Source of the DNA: Apium graveolens
Taxonomy: Eukaryota; Streptophyta; Magnoliopsida; Apiales; Apiaceae
DNA length: 64,000 nt
Direction: 5' to 3'
Assembly (NCBI RefSeq): GCF_009905375.1
Contig: NC_133650.1
Coordinates: 174,787,565 to 174,851,564, forward strand
The notes beneath the pieces are model-generated. The model was not told where the DNA came from, searched no databases, and saw only the letters and a list, made by a program, of their open reading frames with translations. The position numbers were made by a program, and so were the translations under genes. Below, in pieces: positions 23,471 to 36,424 of this stretch (position 1 is the first letter of the stretch; each line of letters begins with the position of its first letter).

Positions 23471-26400
23471 CACTACCCATTCTTTTCTAGTTCGTAGTCG
23501 TTACTATCTTCCGTACATAATACTATACTGGTTACACTTTTGCTCGTTATCATTCTATAACCTTTTAATAACCACGTCAACCTTAGTATCACGAACGTGT
23601 TAGAATCAGAATACCACCGCACTGATACTACTCCTTTCTAGCTGCTTCTATCTTCGAAAGCTTGATCCATCATATAGAAGTAAAGGAATTTGTTGAGAGA
23701 TTACTATGATCATGAACACTTGTTCTATTGCGTAGTTAGTACAGAAGGTGGCCAGCCTTTAGTACTTGACAAGCAATTAAACAACATGTGGTATCCTACT
23801 AGGCTTCTATCACACAAATAGATAGTCATTCGGCAATACCTCCCCTTCTGGAAGGGTTGTTCTTCTCAGCTTATATGAAATGAAAAGGAGAGAAAAGAAT
23901 GAATTGAAGAGAATTGTATATACGTAAAAATATTGCCATAAAATATTTGGCTTGGAATCTACCTCTGAACTATAGAGGTTTGTCATATGAGAACAAAACA
24001 TATACGTATATATATCAACATCAAGTATTATAGCATCGTATATCACATGCCTAAATATTTTTTTGCTATTCAGTTCATCATTCTATGGACCCATGCTCTT
24101 CCTCGAGCTTATACACAATCACCTTTGAAACTCCCTCGACATCGAAAATCGAATCTGGGATCTCATTCTAGACATCATTGTTACTAGAATTCTATGCTTG
24201 CACTGCAACCTTCCTCGTATAATATTACGACTCTCTATTGATAAAAAGAATAAATATTCAATAGGTAAATAATCGACCTAGTTTTTCTATCAAAGATAAC
24301 TTATAAGTCCACACGACCCAATTAGTGGTACTCAATCTCAACATCCATTTCAATACAACTCTCATGCTTGTAATCAGCTCAGTACTCGCCGAATCATTGC
24401 TGCATTACTATGGTCCACCACTGACCTACTGTCGTATTTCAATTTCCATGAAATTTTAATATCTAACCATACAGAGTCCATACATGTCGTATAGAATTCT
24501 CCTAAGGAGGGAACATAATTACCATTCATGATTCATGATGAACACTCTAGATCCTGATGTACATACATGACATGAAGCAGATAAAATTGCAGAAGAGTTT
24601 CAATCAAAGCAATGATAGCAGGTTAATACCATTCTTAATCATATACCTTCAATAGAAGACTTAACTCGAAGGTTCGTTTAGACCTTTTTGAAACATGGTC
24701 CTGGATTATCCTCAGGATAGTTCCTTCTAAGATAGATAGCCCGCTCATGGCGATTATACGAATTAAACCTTTACCAAACTACTATTACGGTTGGGTATTG
24801 CATAGTCATCAGAAGGAATGTCAATCTTCCAAACCATAATACAACCTTCACGACTTCAACCATCATCACTGTATTCCTCTGGCATGAGCGCCTATAATTA
24901 TCCTCTTACATTTAAAGTGTCGGCCACCTCTTTGGCCTTTCCTGATAGTAAAATTTCCTTATAATCAATGTCTTTTTAACCACCTCCAACTAAATTTTCT
25001 ACCTCACTTCAATCACTGCTTATGTGAAAATGCTTCTCTTAAGTCCTGGTGAGAAAAAAAAATCACCATTTTTCCATAAGTCATTGCCTTAGTCTTTAGA
25101 TGTGAACATTGCCACGACTGACTCTCGATCATACTTAGGACGTCTTTTATCTTGGGTCCTTCTTACTTTGACAGTTCTGACCTCCGTTGGTTCAATCTAT
25201 ACTTTCTCATGGTTTAACATGTGCCCCACTTGGCATTATTATAATTACGTCACAATTCCTTTATCAAAATTTCTATTCTTGAGAACTTTGAATATTACCA
25301 TTCTCCTTGTAAAACTTCTAAGGTTATCCTTGAATCATTCCTCCTGTATTCCCTAGATACAGGGCATATCAAAATACCATTTACTAATACTAGAACCATT
25401 ATCTATGTACTTCTGAAAAATTTCTCTACTGATCTTTAAAGGTTGTTATTACCTTAATCCTTTCCAATTTATACTGTCAAAACTCATACCATCCCTATTA
25501 AGGGTGAAATGCCAACCTTTATGCATTCCCCTAGGATTCATTTTAAGTTACCGATGTTCTATCCTTAATTCCACCTTTAAAAAGGTACATGCATCATTCC
25601 ATGAATAAATCAAGTCATATATCCCTGATACGGGTGTCTTATTCAATCATTCCCACCTCGATAGTATATGCCTAATTTGGTAACGATAACAAGGATGTTC
25701 TGGAAGATATTGGTCGTGTTCAACGTGAACTTCTTCTTAATAATTCCTTAGTTACTCTTGTTGTTTATCTCAACAGTCATCTCAATATTGGGATATCTCT
25801 CATACCTGGCGTCTCCCTTTCTGGGTATCATGCCACCGGTCTTACACTTCACATTCTTGAAGTCACTTCCTTTATCCAATTTTCCTAATTTCTTACTTTC
25901 TTGTCTCCACAGTCTATCCGCGTCTCATTATTTATCCTTCGAACTATCTCAAGGTTTCCCCGAATCCTTCCAACTTGAAGGGGGTACAACATATATATCT
26001 CTTATGCCTTCAACCATCAACTTTAACTCATGGTGAATCATCCTCATCCTGATGATCATATACTTTTTTATTTCTATTACTACGAGTCTTTAGGGATTCC
26101 TCATACCCGACTCCCTTATCATTCCTCAAACTCTATTGCCTTTATGCTCCTTTCCACTTCAGTTTCTTTTTATTTTCCTTTCTCTTACAATCATTTCACG
26201 TACCACTAATCATTGACTTCAAACATCACGTCGTTCTGGGATTCTTGTCCTCCAGACGAATCTTGACAACTTTTACAATCTTAGATTCATAATTCATCAT
26301 ATTCATCCGCCTTTGTTCTGGCTCTTAAAGCTTTTACACTATCTCCATAACCTTGGAATTTACTTTCTCAAATTTTTTTTGATTGAACTTTAATCAGTTT

Positions 26401-27318
26401 ATCATAACCTCTTGCTCCGTGCCTTTCTTGGTCTTTCACCAGTGGGCGGTCTCTCTCTTAGGAGGGTAAGTGATAAAAACAGTCTTTTGTGATTCGTCAA
26501 TCATTTAGAATCTCAAATGATTCCTGTATTTCCTTTAGCCAGGCTCTTGCCTCGGCTGGGTCAGCTATTCCCTTGGAACTCTGAGAGCTTAGCGACTTAA
26601 AGGTCCTGAAAGAATTTCACACCACATTGTTTCCTCAAGGTGGTGGTTAGGGGTAAAAGTATAAGTTTTGGTTTAGACAGGTCCATGGATTTCCCAATAG
26701 GAGTACCATACTGGTTCTTCCTATCTTGCTCGACTTCTGTTTTCTCAGTCTAAATATTTCTTCCTACTCCCCATAATTGGGGTCATCTTTTAATTTAAAA
26801 TTCTCATTTTCCACTTCATTATATTCTGGGTTCCTTATATCTTAATTACAACCTCCCTGATTATCACATTCAAGGTTTGCCCCTAATCTTATTCCTCGTG
26901 GGGGCATGATACTTGGAAAAATTTTGAGAATCTCTGGATATTTGTCTTACTTACTTTACTTAAATCTTTCCCTCGTTCAGTCCTTGTATGATTGGAAATT
27001 ATGAATTCTCAAGTTCTATAAACTTCATGACACTCTCTTAAGTGTTAACAGCGCAATTAACAATATGAACTTATCACAAACAAACTGATCTGAACTGAAA
27101 CTAACGAATATATACTTAACCATTTGTTCGAGGGTACAACAACTAAACACATTAAAGAGAATTACATCATTTGATCTGATCGCTTTTATCCCAAAATTAC
27201 TACCATAGATAATCATCTAGCCATTAAAACTAATCATTCATAACTTAGGCTAATCCTCCAAAAGCGGTGCTACATGAAATCCTTGTCAGATTGCTCAGAA
27301 TCTGCACACTAATATGGA
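23471..27318 (-). other. Internal region of F, no intact gene
   Basis: About 3.8 kb that should hold gag to integrase on the minus strand but has no convincing reading frame. A pyrimidine-rich tract (23880-23920, minus strand) precedes a degenerate version of the internal hairpin (23788-23802), as in the other elements. Homology to 32610-34300 ends at 24376 because the second copy is truncated there. Confidence 0.55.
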
Positions 27319-28059
27319 TCAAGAAATGCGGGCACGCACGACATCCCTAACCTGCTCCATTAAAGCAGTGATGAGGTCCAAGATAGTTGCAAGTAGAGCT
27401 GGATCAATCTGACCCTCAAGATGGCCTCTAGCTGTAACACGGGTGGTAGCCTCAATCCTTTCCATGCTATAAGCTAGTCCTGCCGGAAGTACCCCGCCCT
27501 CAATCCTCGGTGCAGTAAGTCGATCCAACAGATCACTCCTAACATTACGGGCCTCATACAGGCCACCCAAAGTCATATAATAATCGGCGATAAGAGAAGC
27601 CTGAGTGGTGGCATCTAGCAGTCCATGGGGTGCAGGTGGTGCAGACCCAGGAGATCCAAATGGATAACCAAGCACGGTATCAGGTGACAATGGTGCAGGA
27701 GATAAATGTGGCATTTCCTCAGTAGGTGCTGGGCTCTGTACAGGGGAGGGAACAGGAATTGGTGGAACCTCATGGGTATCTACAGGAACCTCTGGAAGAG
27801 GGTCTGATACTGGTGTAATTGGTGTCGTGGAAGGCCCCACTCCTCCTGCCCTCATTAACCTTTGTGCCATTGGTAACTCTTCATCCTCTAGGGCCACCCT
27901 CGCGGCCATTCTTGCTTTGGTAGTCGCCCTGACTATGGTCATTAATTCCTCAGCGGTCCTCTCTTCATTCTCGTCAGGATCCTCCACGAGATCCTCCTCA
28001 GCAGCAATCCCTTCTGGGATAACATCCTCAACCGCAACATTCTCAATATGAATCTCATC
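27319..28059 (-). CDS. Unrecognised proline-rich ORF at the 5' end of F
   Basis: An open frame of 246 codons on the minus strand, bounded upstream by a TAG at 28060-28062. No ATG lies at its beginning; the first ATG is at 27942 (MTIVRATTKARMAARV), giving 207 residues. The N-terminal third is acidic (EEDLVEDPDENEERTAEEL), the middle is proline-rich (PVPSPVQSPAPTEEMP) and the C-terminal part looks helical (LLDRLTAPRIEGG ... LDLITALMEQVRDVV). GC content is visibly higher than its neighbours. It lies about 280 bases after F's PBS, where a gag or an extra leader ORF would be. Beyond the TAG the frame continues (HEEVLLHIGDQIVNPIEYPN), so the original ORF may have been longer. I do not recognise a domain; it could be a divergent Gag N-terminus. 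Confidence 0.5.
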   Translation of the reverse strand, partial: DEIHIENVAVEDVIPEGIAAEEDLVEDPDENEERTAEELMTIVRATTKARMAARVALEDEELPMAQRLMRAGGVGPSTTPITPVSDPLPEVPVDTHEVPPIPVPSPVQSPAPTEEMPHLSPAPLSPDTVLGYPFGSPGSAPPAPHGLLDATTQASLIADYYMTLGGLYEARNVRSDLLDRLTAPRIEGGVLPAGLAYSMERIEATTRVTARGHLEGQIDPALLATILDLITALMEQVRDVVRARIS

Positions 28060-28337
28060 CTATCCCTCGTTAGGGTACTCTATTGGATTTACAATTTGAT
28101 CTCCAATATGTAATAAAACTTCCTCATGCTGATGCTCCTGAACCTCAGGGTTCGGTGCCCCGCTGCCCTATACGAGAACAAACTATGTTACTATCATAAT
28201 ATTTATAAGGGTTCCCGTAAGGGTTTTAACTGTCAATACTATGTTAGGTAGCCCGACTATGAACTTGGCAAGAGTTCTTATTATCTTAGTGAACTTATTA
28301 TCTTAACGTCACATCATCTTTGAGGTTTATAACGCTT

Positions 28338-28350
28338 AGCTCTGATAACA
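28338..28350 (-). other. PBS of element F
   Basis: The minus strand reads TGTTATCAGAGCT, one base off the tRNA-Met type TGGTATCAGAGCT, four bases inside the LTR2 end. It shows LTR2 is the 5' LTR of the complete copy. Confidence 0.8.
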
Positions 28351-28354
28351 TTTC

Positions 28355-31300
28355 TGTAACACCCCCAAATCCGGGGTCGGGGATTCGGGTTGTCACGAGT
28401 TCCATTTCCCTTATCAATACTTAATCTTAACAGTCAACCAACTACTGAGTACTGTAACCCCACAATATACACACACACACCACAAGTTATAGTCTCAGAG
28501 ATGAATACCAAAAATAACACAAGTCATTTTATTCCACAATTATAAATCGTTACACCTTAAAAGGGTTTCTGAATAATTTACATATTCCTTGCCATTATTA
28601 CAATTCATATTATACATAAGTCTGGTTCATCAATAGTTGAAAACCTAGCCTATTGGTAGCTCCTACCTCAGCTACGGCGGCATCAACGCTTCCAGAAAAC
28701 TGCGGAACATTTTCTAACCGCTTGCAAATTGGAAGCTTGATCTTGTTCATCTTTTCTATCGGTTGTTGTGTGATGAAAGAAGAAAGCAAGGGTGAGCAAC
28801 AAGCCCACCAAAATAATATGTATAATGATTAACAATATATGAGCATTCTCATAGTACTCATGAAAGTCTTGGTCAAAAGAAATGAACCAAGCTGATATCT
28901 TAACGCGACCAAGTCGCAAAATATTCAGTATATATATACATATATATATATACTTTTCACAATATTTGAAATCCTCTGACATGTATAACATCCACAAAGT
29001 TCCAGTTTATAACTATATAAAAATATCGTTGCAAGGTGATCTCATATATCTAACCTTGTCTCAACGTTTTTCTGAAAATCTTTGACATGCACAAGGTAAT
29101 TATTTACTAGATATAAGTTTAAAAGATGAAGTTACAAGATACTCCAATATACATATATCTTTTCTGAATACTACTTGAACTACCACCGTTCAAGTTATAA
29201 TTAGTTTCAAAAGTTCATCACTCAGATGAGACTACAAGGCATAACTTGTATAGAATCAATCTTTGAAATATCATTCAAAAGAAATGAAGTTACGAGATAC
29301 TTCATTTGATGGAAGCATCATTTTGAAAACTCGACCCTGCCAACACTCAACAATCACCCAACCGTAGCCTTTCTATCGAAGTGCTCTGGGTAGTGTTGCA
29401 GAAATATCCAACTAGATGATGAACTCATTACGGGAGTTTGCCGCGCCAGGAAGACCACTCACGATGATCAGTCGTAGTAGTGCAACCCCACCATTTTCTA
29501 CATGTAGAGGAGAACCTGTCGGATTTACTTGTCAACCGAACACTGGACTCCTAAGGAATGGACCGTCTTAGCGGAACTTCCAGGCCAATTGGGCCAATAT
29601 AATAAGGCTGGGCCGGCGCCACTCGACAACTTACGCCACTCCTAGTTCAGATGAAATCCATGACTCTGAAACGTAAAGCTCGTCCCCACTTTCCCCAAGT
29701 AGAAACTTGTTGATACGGCTCCACCAAGAAGTCGTATTTAGTTGGAAAGGAAAACTCACCGATATTTCCCAGGCGATGCCTGTTAATGGATTAACTTGTT
29801 CCAAGAATTTTACTTCCCGAGTGTTGGGTAAGTAATCAAAAACTCTTTTATCAAAATAGCAACCTTGTTGTGAATATAAAACACACCACAGAGCCGGATC
29901 CCTCAGGTTTTGAGCGAGTATTTGAATCCCCTTCGAAAGGAGGATCTTAAATATAAAAATGAGTTTTGGGATCCGCCCTAACCTTTAAAATCATTTTGAA
30001 GACTCGAAAACATTTTTAAGAATGTTTGGAGTGATGCTGATTTAGTAAAATAAATCAGTCCCAATATATTAGAAAATATCTGAATATTAATATTTAAATA
30101 ATATTCCCATAAGGAATAATCTTTATAAAAATAATTGAAGTAGAAGTTTTAAAACTTATATTTGAAATGAATATTAAATAACCAAAGATATACTTATACG
30201 AAAGTACTATCTTTATTTGAATAATCAAAAGTGAGTTTGATTATCGACACATTATTCTTTAATAAAATAAAGAATAATAATTATTAAATAATCGGAGTCA
30301 TAAGTCCTTGCATGAATATTCAAATAATAATATTCATTAAATAAAATAAACGGAGTCATATGTCCTTGAATGAATATTCAAAATAATATTCATTAATAAA
30401 ATAAACGGAGTCATAAGCCCTCGAATGAATATTCAAAATAATATTCATTAATAAAATAAAGTTATCGAATAAACTTTATTCGATTCATAGTTTTGAAAAC
30501 TATATCTATATATACATATATATAAATATATATAATATACTCGGCAACATCGACTCCCGGTTTTAGAAAATGTTCACCTTTGGGTCCCCTATACTAAGGG
30601 TATACGTAACTACTACTTATCTCTAGCATAGGTATTATGCAACTTATAAGCAATTGAATCAACAATATATATCAAGATTACGAAACAGACATGCATATAT
30701 ACCATATCACATGCTCCAATATATCGCAAGATTTGCTAATTAACCACCATGCATCTATCACAAGATAATGCATATACATATGTATACATCACAACAACAG
30801 TATAACGGGTAGAAAACTTGCCTGAGCGACTGGGGTGGTAAAAGTCCTGGGATGAGTCTGGTAACCTATAAACCACATATAAGTTGGAATTAAACCAAAG
30901 TCGCTTATGAATCTATACTTTAACCAATTAGACTCTAACGCTCGTTTTGCGCTCAACAATTCTCTTAAGTCGCTCGAGTACCCTCAGCTCCACCATTTTT
31001 AATAAATTAACCATTAAGAGTTTTAAGGCGATTCTTTCGCGAGTGCCTTACCAATTGCCTAATACACTTTACATAAATGTTTCATACTCCAATTAGTCAT
31101 TTAAGGTCTTTAACCAATGTTTCAAAGTAAGGCGAGGGGTAATGGTTCATTCGCGAAATGCCGTTACTTAAAACGGTCGTTTCTCCTAAACCGTACATCG
31201 GATTCAAACGAACCACATATCAAAACGAAGCTCGTAACATGAACTATCTAATCATGGCAGTGGTCAAAACCTAACAGTGAGTTCTCGGGTCCTGATGTTA

Positions 31301-32609
31301 AGAACAAAAACAGTGTAAAGTAAATCGGACATTACGACGGCTATGTTTACGCGATTACCAATTTTTATTCTACTCCAAATTAACCACAAACGAACCACAA
31401 TTCAACCATACAACCAAACTCCATCCATACATCACTACAACAGCCCCAACACCTCAAGTTTTCCAATTTATATTAATCTCAAACATGAACTAAAACTATT
31501 CTTAAGTTCATTAACTAATAACCAAGATTTACAACTCCAAAAACATCACAAAACCAACTAATCTCTACATATTCAATCACCATGCTTCTCATGAACTATC
31601 CTACTCATAATAAGCTCTTAATATTCAATAACAATGCTAGGTTAAGAGATTATACCTTCCTTGGTGAGTGAGAGTAACTAAGGAGCTTGGAATCACCCTT
31701 GAAAGTCCTTACCAAAGCTTAATCTAACCAAAAACACAAGATCAAACAAATTAAATTTCTTGAAAACACTATTCACTCTCTTCTTAAATGATTTATTGAA
31801 AGAGATTGTGAAGGAATTTGGAGCTTAAACTCCTAGGATAGCCATAACTAATCATAAGGAACCTTGGATAATTACCTTGTAATTTAACAATGGTTGGATC
31901 TTGGATTTTGAAATTTTCCTCTTTGAAAAAGAAGAAAAGCCGAGAGCTTTGTTGCTTGAAATGAAGTCAAGATGTGTTTTTGTGTTTGTGATTTGTTTTG
32001 CTTGGTTGCTAGGTTTTTTTTTGTTTAATTAACCTTTTAACCATGTAAAATTGTGTGGTTAATAATCAACCACACTTCCTTCCTTTTTGGTCATGCTTAG
32101 GTCATCAATCTTATGTCATCTTCCCATGATTGTCCTCTTCTTATTGGTTTGATGACATCATCCTCACTAACCTATTTGATTAGCTTCTAATTACTTGGCT
32201 AATGACCGCTGATCTGGTATACTGTTCGCTTAACTTTCGTTCTCGTTTATCGTTTGAGGGATCATACCCGGGATCTCATTACTTGGGTTCCCTTAACCTT
32301 TCTCAATACATTATATTAATTTTATGATCCTCTCTTATAATCCTTGAATTTAAATCCTTTTTATCATGTTCCCTTATACCCAATTCTTTCGGTATCTGGT
32401 GGATTTTTGGGAAAAATCAAAGTGTTCGAATTTGGATTCTGACGATCTTTACATACACTTATATCCCATATAAAGTACTAATAAGATCTCAGAATAACAA
32501 TAGAAGAACCCCTACATAGTGTGGCATGGAAAGTTTTCTTATTCAGCATAATCAGCAAAACACTATTCATAAGGGTTATTAAAAGTTCAAAAATTTTGGG
32601 GTTATTACA
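28355..32609 (-). repeat. F LTR2 (shared LTR of the tandem, 4255 bp)
   Basis: Same termini as LTR1. PBS-side internal sequence lies on its left and PPT-side internal sequence on its right, so it served as 5' LTR of one unit and 3' LTR of the next. It keeps the 44 bases missing from LTR1. The TA-rich run (28928-28953) is interrupted differently from LTR1. Confidence 0.9.
28365..28388 (-). other. LTR-end stem-loop of element F
   Basis: Minus-strand arms CCGAATCC and GGATTTGG pair over 8 positions (one G-U if RNA) around a loop containing CGACCCC. LTR1 has the same at 18482-18505. Confidence 0.6.
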
Positions 32610-34300
32610 GTCTCCCCTCCTTAAAAGGATTCCGTCCCAGAATCAGGAAAAAAATATGAATAGGGATACTTTCTTAGCATTGCACTATCTAACTCTCAAG
32701 TCAATCTTCCCACATTGTGGTTCTACCATCAAACTCTGACTAGTTTGATAGCCCTTCTCCCAAGAACTTGTTCCTTTTTACTCTATAACCTTTCCCGGTT
32801 GCTCCATATAGGTTACATCCGGTTGCATGTCTATGCGCTCATATGCCCTTATTTGTCTGGCATCCGAATTATACTTCCTTAACATTGATACATGGAACAC
32901 GTCATGAATTTGCTACATGTTCGGGGTAGAGCTAGCTCATATGCTAATTTCCCAATACGTCTTAATACCTCAAAGGGTCCAACAATTCGTGGGCTTAGCT
33001 TTCCTTTCTTTCTAAACCTCATCCATCCTTTCCAAGGGATACCTTTAACATTACTAGGTCCCCTATTTCCTATTCCTTGTCCTTTCGTGTCAAATCAACA
33101 TACTTTTTATGTCCACCTTGGGCTACTACCAGCCGTCCTCTGATTAGATCTATTATATCCTTGGTCCTTTGAACTACTGCGGGTCTGAGCATCTTGTGCT
33201 TTACAACTTCATCCTATCACAAGGGAGATCGACATTGTCTTCCCTCAAGGATCTCATAAGGCGATACCTCGATACTGACATACGATCGATTATCGTGAGA
33301 TAACTTAATCCGCGTTATGTGATCATTCCAAATTCTTTCAAGTCTATTGCACTGGCTCTCATCATAGCTTCTAGCATTATAGCTTTTGCTTCTCACTACC
33401 CATTCTTTTCCAGTTCGTAGTCGTTACTATCTTCCGTACATAATATTATACTGGTTACACTTTTGCTCGTTAGCGTTCTATAACCTTTTAATAACCACGT
33501 CAACCTTAGTATCACGAACGTGTTAGAATCAGAATACCACCCCACTGATACTACTCCTTTCTAGCTGCTTCTATCTTCGAAAGCTTGATCCATCATATAG
33601 AAGTAAATGAATTTGTTGAGAGATCACTATGATCATGAACACTTGTTCTATTGCATAGTTAGTACAGAAGGTGGCCAGCCTTTAGTACTTGACAAGCAAT
33701 TAAATAATATGTGGTATCCTACTAGGCTTCTATCACACAGATAGATAGTCATTCGGCAATACCTCCCCTTCTGGAAGGGTTGTTCTTCTCAGCTTATATG
33801 AAATGAAAAGGAGAGAAAAGAACGAATTGAAGAGAATTGTATATACGTAAAAATATTGCCATAAAATATTTGGCTTGGAATCTACCTCTGAACTATAGAG
33901 GTTTGTCATAGGAGAACAAAACATATACGTATATATATCAACATCAAGTATTATAGCATCGTATATCACATGCCTAAATATTTTTTTGCTATTCCGTCCA
34001 TCATTCTATGGACCCATGCTCTTCCTCGAGCTTATACACAATCACCTTTGAAACTCCCTCGACATCGAAAATCGAATCTGGGATCTCATTCTAGACATCA
34101 TTGTTACTAGAATTCTATGTCTGCACTGCAACCTTCCTCGTATAATAATACGACTCTCTATTGATAAGAAAGAATAAATATTCAATAGGTAAATAATCGA
34201 CCTAGTTTTTCTATCAAAGATAACTTATACGTCCACACGACCCGATTAGTGGTACTCAATCTCAACATCCATTTCAATACAACTCTCGTGCTTGTAATCA
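32610..34300 (-). pseudogene. Second, truncated internal fragment of F with integrase remnant
   Basis: This 1691-base stretch matches 22686-24376, exactly 1691 bases, and includes PPT, broken integrase C-terminus (about 32779-33390) and the degenerate hairpin (about 33712). It stops abruptly at 34300, where Athila sequence resumes with [10 protein letters not shown]. The missing remainder and its outer LTR were probably deleted together with some host sequence. Confidence 0.85.
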
Positions 34301-35190
34301 AAAATTACCTCCAAAGCTTAAAGATCCAGGTAGCTTCACCATTCCTTGCACCATCGGCGAGTTTTCTTTTGACAAATGCCTGTGCGATTTGGGAGCAAGC
34401 ATCAATCTGATGTCGTTGTCTATCTTCAAAAAGTTGAATTTGCCTGATCCAAAGCCCACCTACATGTCTCTATAATTGGCTGATCGTTCTATTACATACC
34501 CACGAGGCATAGTGGATGATGTGCTAGTAAAGGTGGATAAGCTCTTCTTTCCTGCAAACTTTGTTATTCTGGATTTCGAAGAAGATAAGAAGATTCCCAT
34601 AATATTGGGGAGACCTTTCTTGGCTACAGGACGTACTTTGATAGATGTGTAGAAAGGAGAACTTACTATGAGGGTGCAGTATCAGGATGTGACATTCAAC
34701 GTGTTCAAAGTGATGAAATTCCCTACAGAAGACGAGGAGTGCTTAAAGGTGGATTTGATTGATTATGCGGTAACTTCAGCACTTCATCATATGCTAATGT
34801 TTGATGTATTAGAAAAAGCCTTAGTGGGGGACTTTGACAGTGATGATGAGGATGGCAATGAGCAACTACAATATCTAAATGCTTCTCTTTGGAGGTGAAA
34901 GCTAGACATGCCATTTAAATCTCTTGGTACTTTTGACCTCAGGAATGTTGAAGGAAAGCTAAAACCATCTATTGAGGAAGCACCTACTTTGTAGCTTAAA
35001 CCATTGCCTGAACACTTGAGGTATGGATTTTTAGGTGATGCATCTACTTTACCTGTTATTATTGCATCTGACCTTTCAGGTAGTGAGGAGGACAAGCTCT
35101 TGAAGATCTTGAGAGAATTCAAATCGGCTATCAAATGGACTATAGCAGACATAAAGGGGATCATCCCTTCTTATTGCATGCATTAAATTC
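34301..35190 (+). pseudogene. pol: Athila pol, protease part, broken
   Basis: Continues E after [17 protein letters not shown], then [10 protein letters not shown], the Athila form of the aspartic protease active site, and [19 protein letters not shown], the flap and C-terminal part. Stops at about 34473 and 34650 interrupt it, and more lie in the linker towards RT. Known role in the family: Gag-Pol processing. Not functional here. Confidence 0.85.
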
Positions 35191-36424
35191 TGCTAGAGGA
35201 AGGTAGTAAGCCAATGGTGGAGCAAAAGTGTAGACTTAATCCTATCATGAAAGAAGTGGTGAAGAAAGAAATTCTGAAGTGGCTGGATGCAGGAATCATA
35301 TATCCTATTTCTGACAGTTCTTGGGTGAGCCTCGTGCAATGTATACATAAGAAAGGAGGTATTACTGTGGTAGCAAATGAGAAGAACGAGCTCATCCCCA
35401 CTCGAACAGTCACAAGATGGAGGGTATGCATGGACTACAGAAAGTTGAACAAGGCCACGAGGAAGGATCACTTCCCTCTTCTATTTATTGAGCAGATGCT
35501 TGACAGGTAGGTCGGTCATGAGTATTATTGTCTTCTGGATGGCTATTCGGGGTATAATCAAATATGTATTGCACCAGAGGATCAAGAAAAGACTACCTTC
35601 ACTTGTCTATTTGGCTTGTTTACTTTTTGCAGAGTTTTGTTTGGCTTATGTGGTGCACCTGCCACTTTTCAGAGATGTATGATGGCTATATTCTCTGATA
35701 TGATTGGAAATAATATCGAAGTGTTCATGGACGACTTCTCCGTCTTTGGACATTCGTATGATGAATGTTTGAATAATCTTCGTGTGGTGCTCAAAAGGTG
35801 TGTGGAAACTAATTTGGTGCTCAATTGGGAAAAATATCACTTTATGGTGCGTGAAGGCATTATTCTTGGGCATAAGGTATCTAACAAGGAACTCGAGGTG
35901 GACAAAGCCAAGGTGGGAGTCATTGAAAATCTTCCACCACCTATTTCTGTGAAAGGAATCCGTAGTTGTCTTGGTCATGCGGGTTTTTATTGGCGTTTCA
36001 TCAAGGACTTCTCAAAGATATCAAAGCCATTGTGCAACTTGCTCGAGAAGGATGTGCCTTTCAAATTCGATGATGAATGCTTGACGGCATTCGAGACTCT
36101 CAAGAAGAGTTTGATAACTGCACCAGTTATTACGGCACCTGATTGGACAGAACCTTTTGAGATGATGTGTGATGCGAGTGATTATGCGGTGGGCGCAGTT
36201 CTTGGGCAGCGCAAAAATAATCTCTTTCATGTGGTCTACTATGCTAGTAAGACTTTAAATGGAGCTCAAATGAACTACACCACTACTGAGAAGGAGCTCT
36301 TGGCTATAGTCATTGGTTTCAAAAAATTTCAATCTTATTTGCTTGGGACAAAGGTGACAGTGTTCACTGATCATGCGGCCATTCGCTATTTGGTTTCCAA
36401 GAAGGATTCGAAGCCTAGCAGCTC
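35190..36424 (+). pseudogene. pol: Athila pol, reverse transcriptase and RNase H, broken
   Basis: RT motifs in order: RWRVCMDYRKLNKATRKDHFP, LLDGYSGYNQI (another frame, after a stop at about 35508), LFGLCGAPATFQRCM, and the catalytic FMDDFSVF at about 35727. RNase H follows with MMCDASDYAVGAVLGQ, NYTTTEKELLAIV and VFTDHAAIRYL. It breaks off at KKDSKP near 36414. Frame changes and stops lie at about 35160-35215 and 35500-35620. The element cannot copy itself. Confidence 0.88.

Larger units (their letters stand above)
18472..34300 (-). mobile_element. Element F: Tekay-like retrotransposon, truncated tandem unit
   Basis: In + coordinates the order is LTR1 (18472-22685), PPT and internal (22686-28354), LTR2 (28355-32609), PPT and internal again (32610-34300, truncated). 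Read on the minus strand it is a partial upstream copy joined through a shared LTR to a complete copy. The PBS lies next to LTR2 and a PPT precedes each LTR start. There is no TSD: the bases at the left edge (GTATT) do not match those after 34300 (AAAAT), and part of the Athila host sequence is missing there. Inserted between gag and protease of E. Confidence 0.85.

Noticed and set aside
18472..24376. A 5.9-kb LTR for element F, suggested by the long match of 18472-24376 with 28355-34300
   Set aside because: The PPT-like GGAATCC...AAGGAGGGGAGAC and the TGTAATAACC terminus show the LTR ends at 22685 (32609 in the second copy). The rest of the match is duplicated internal sequence.
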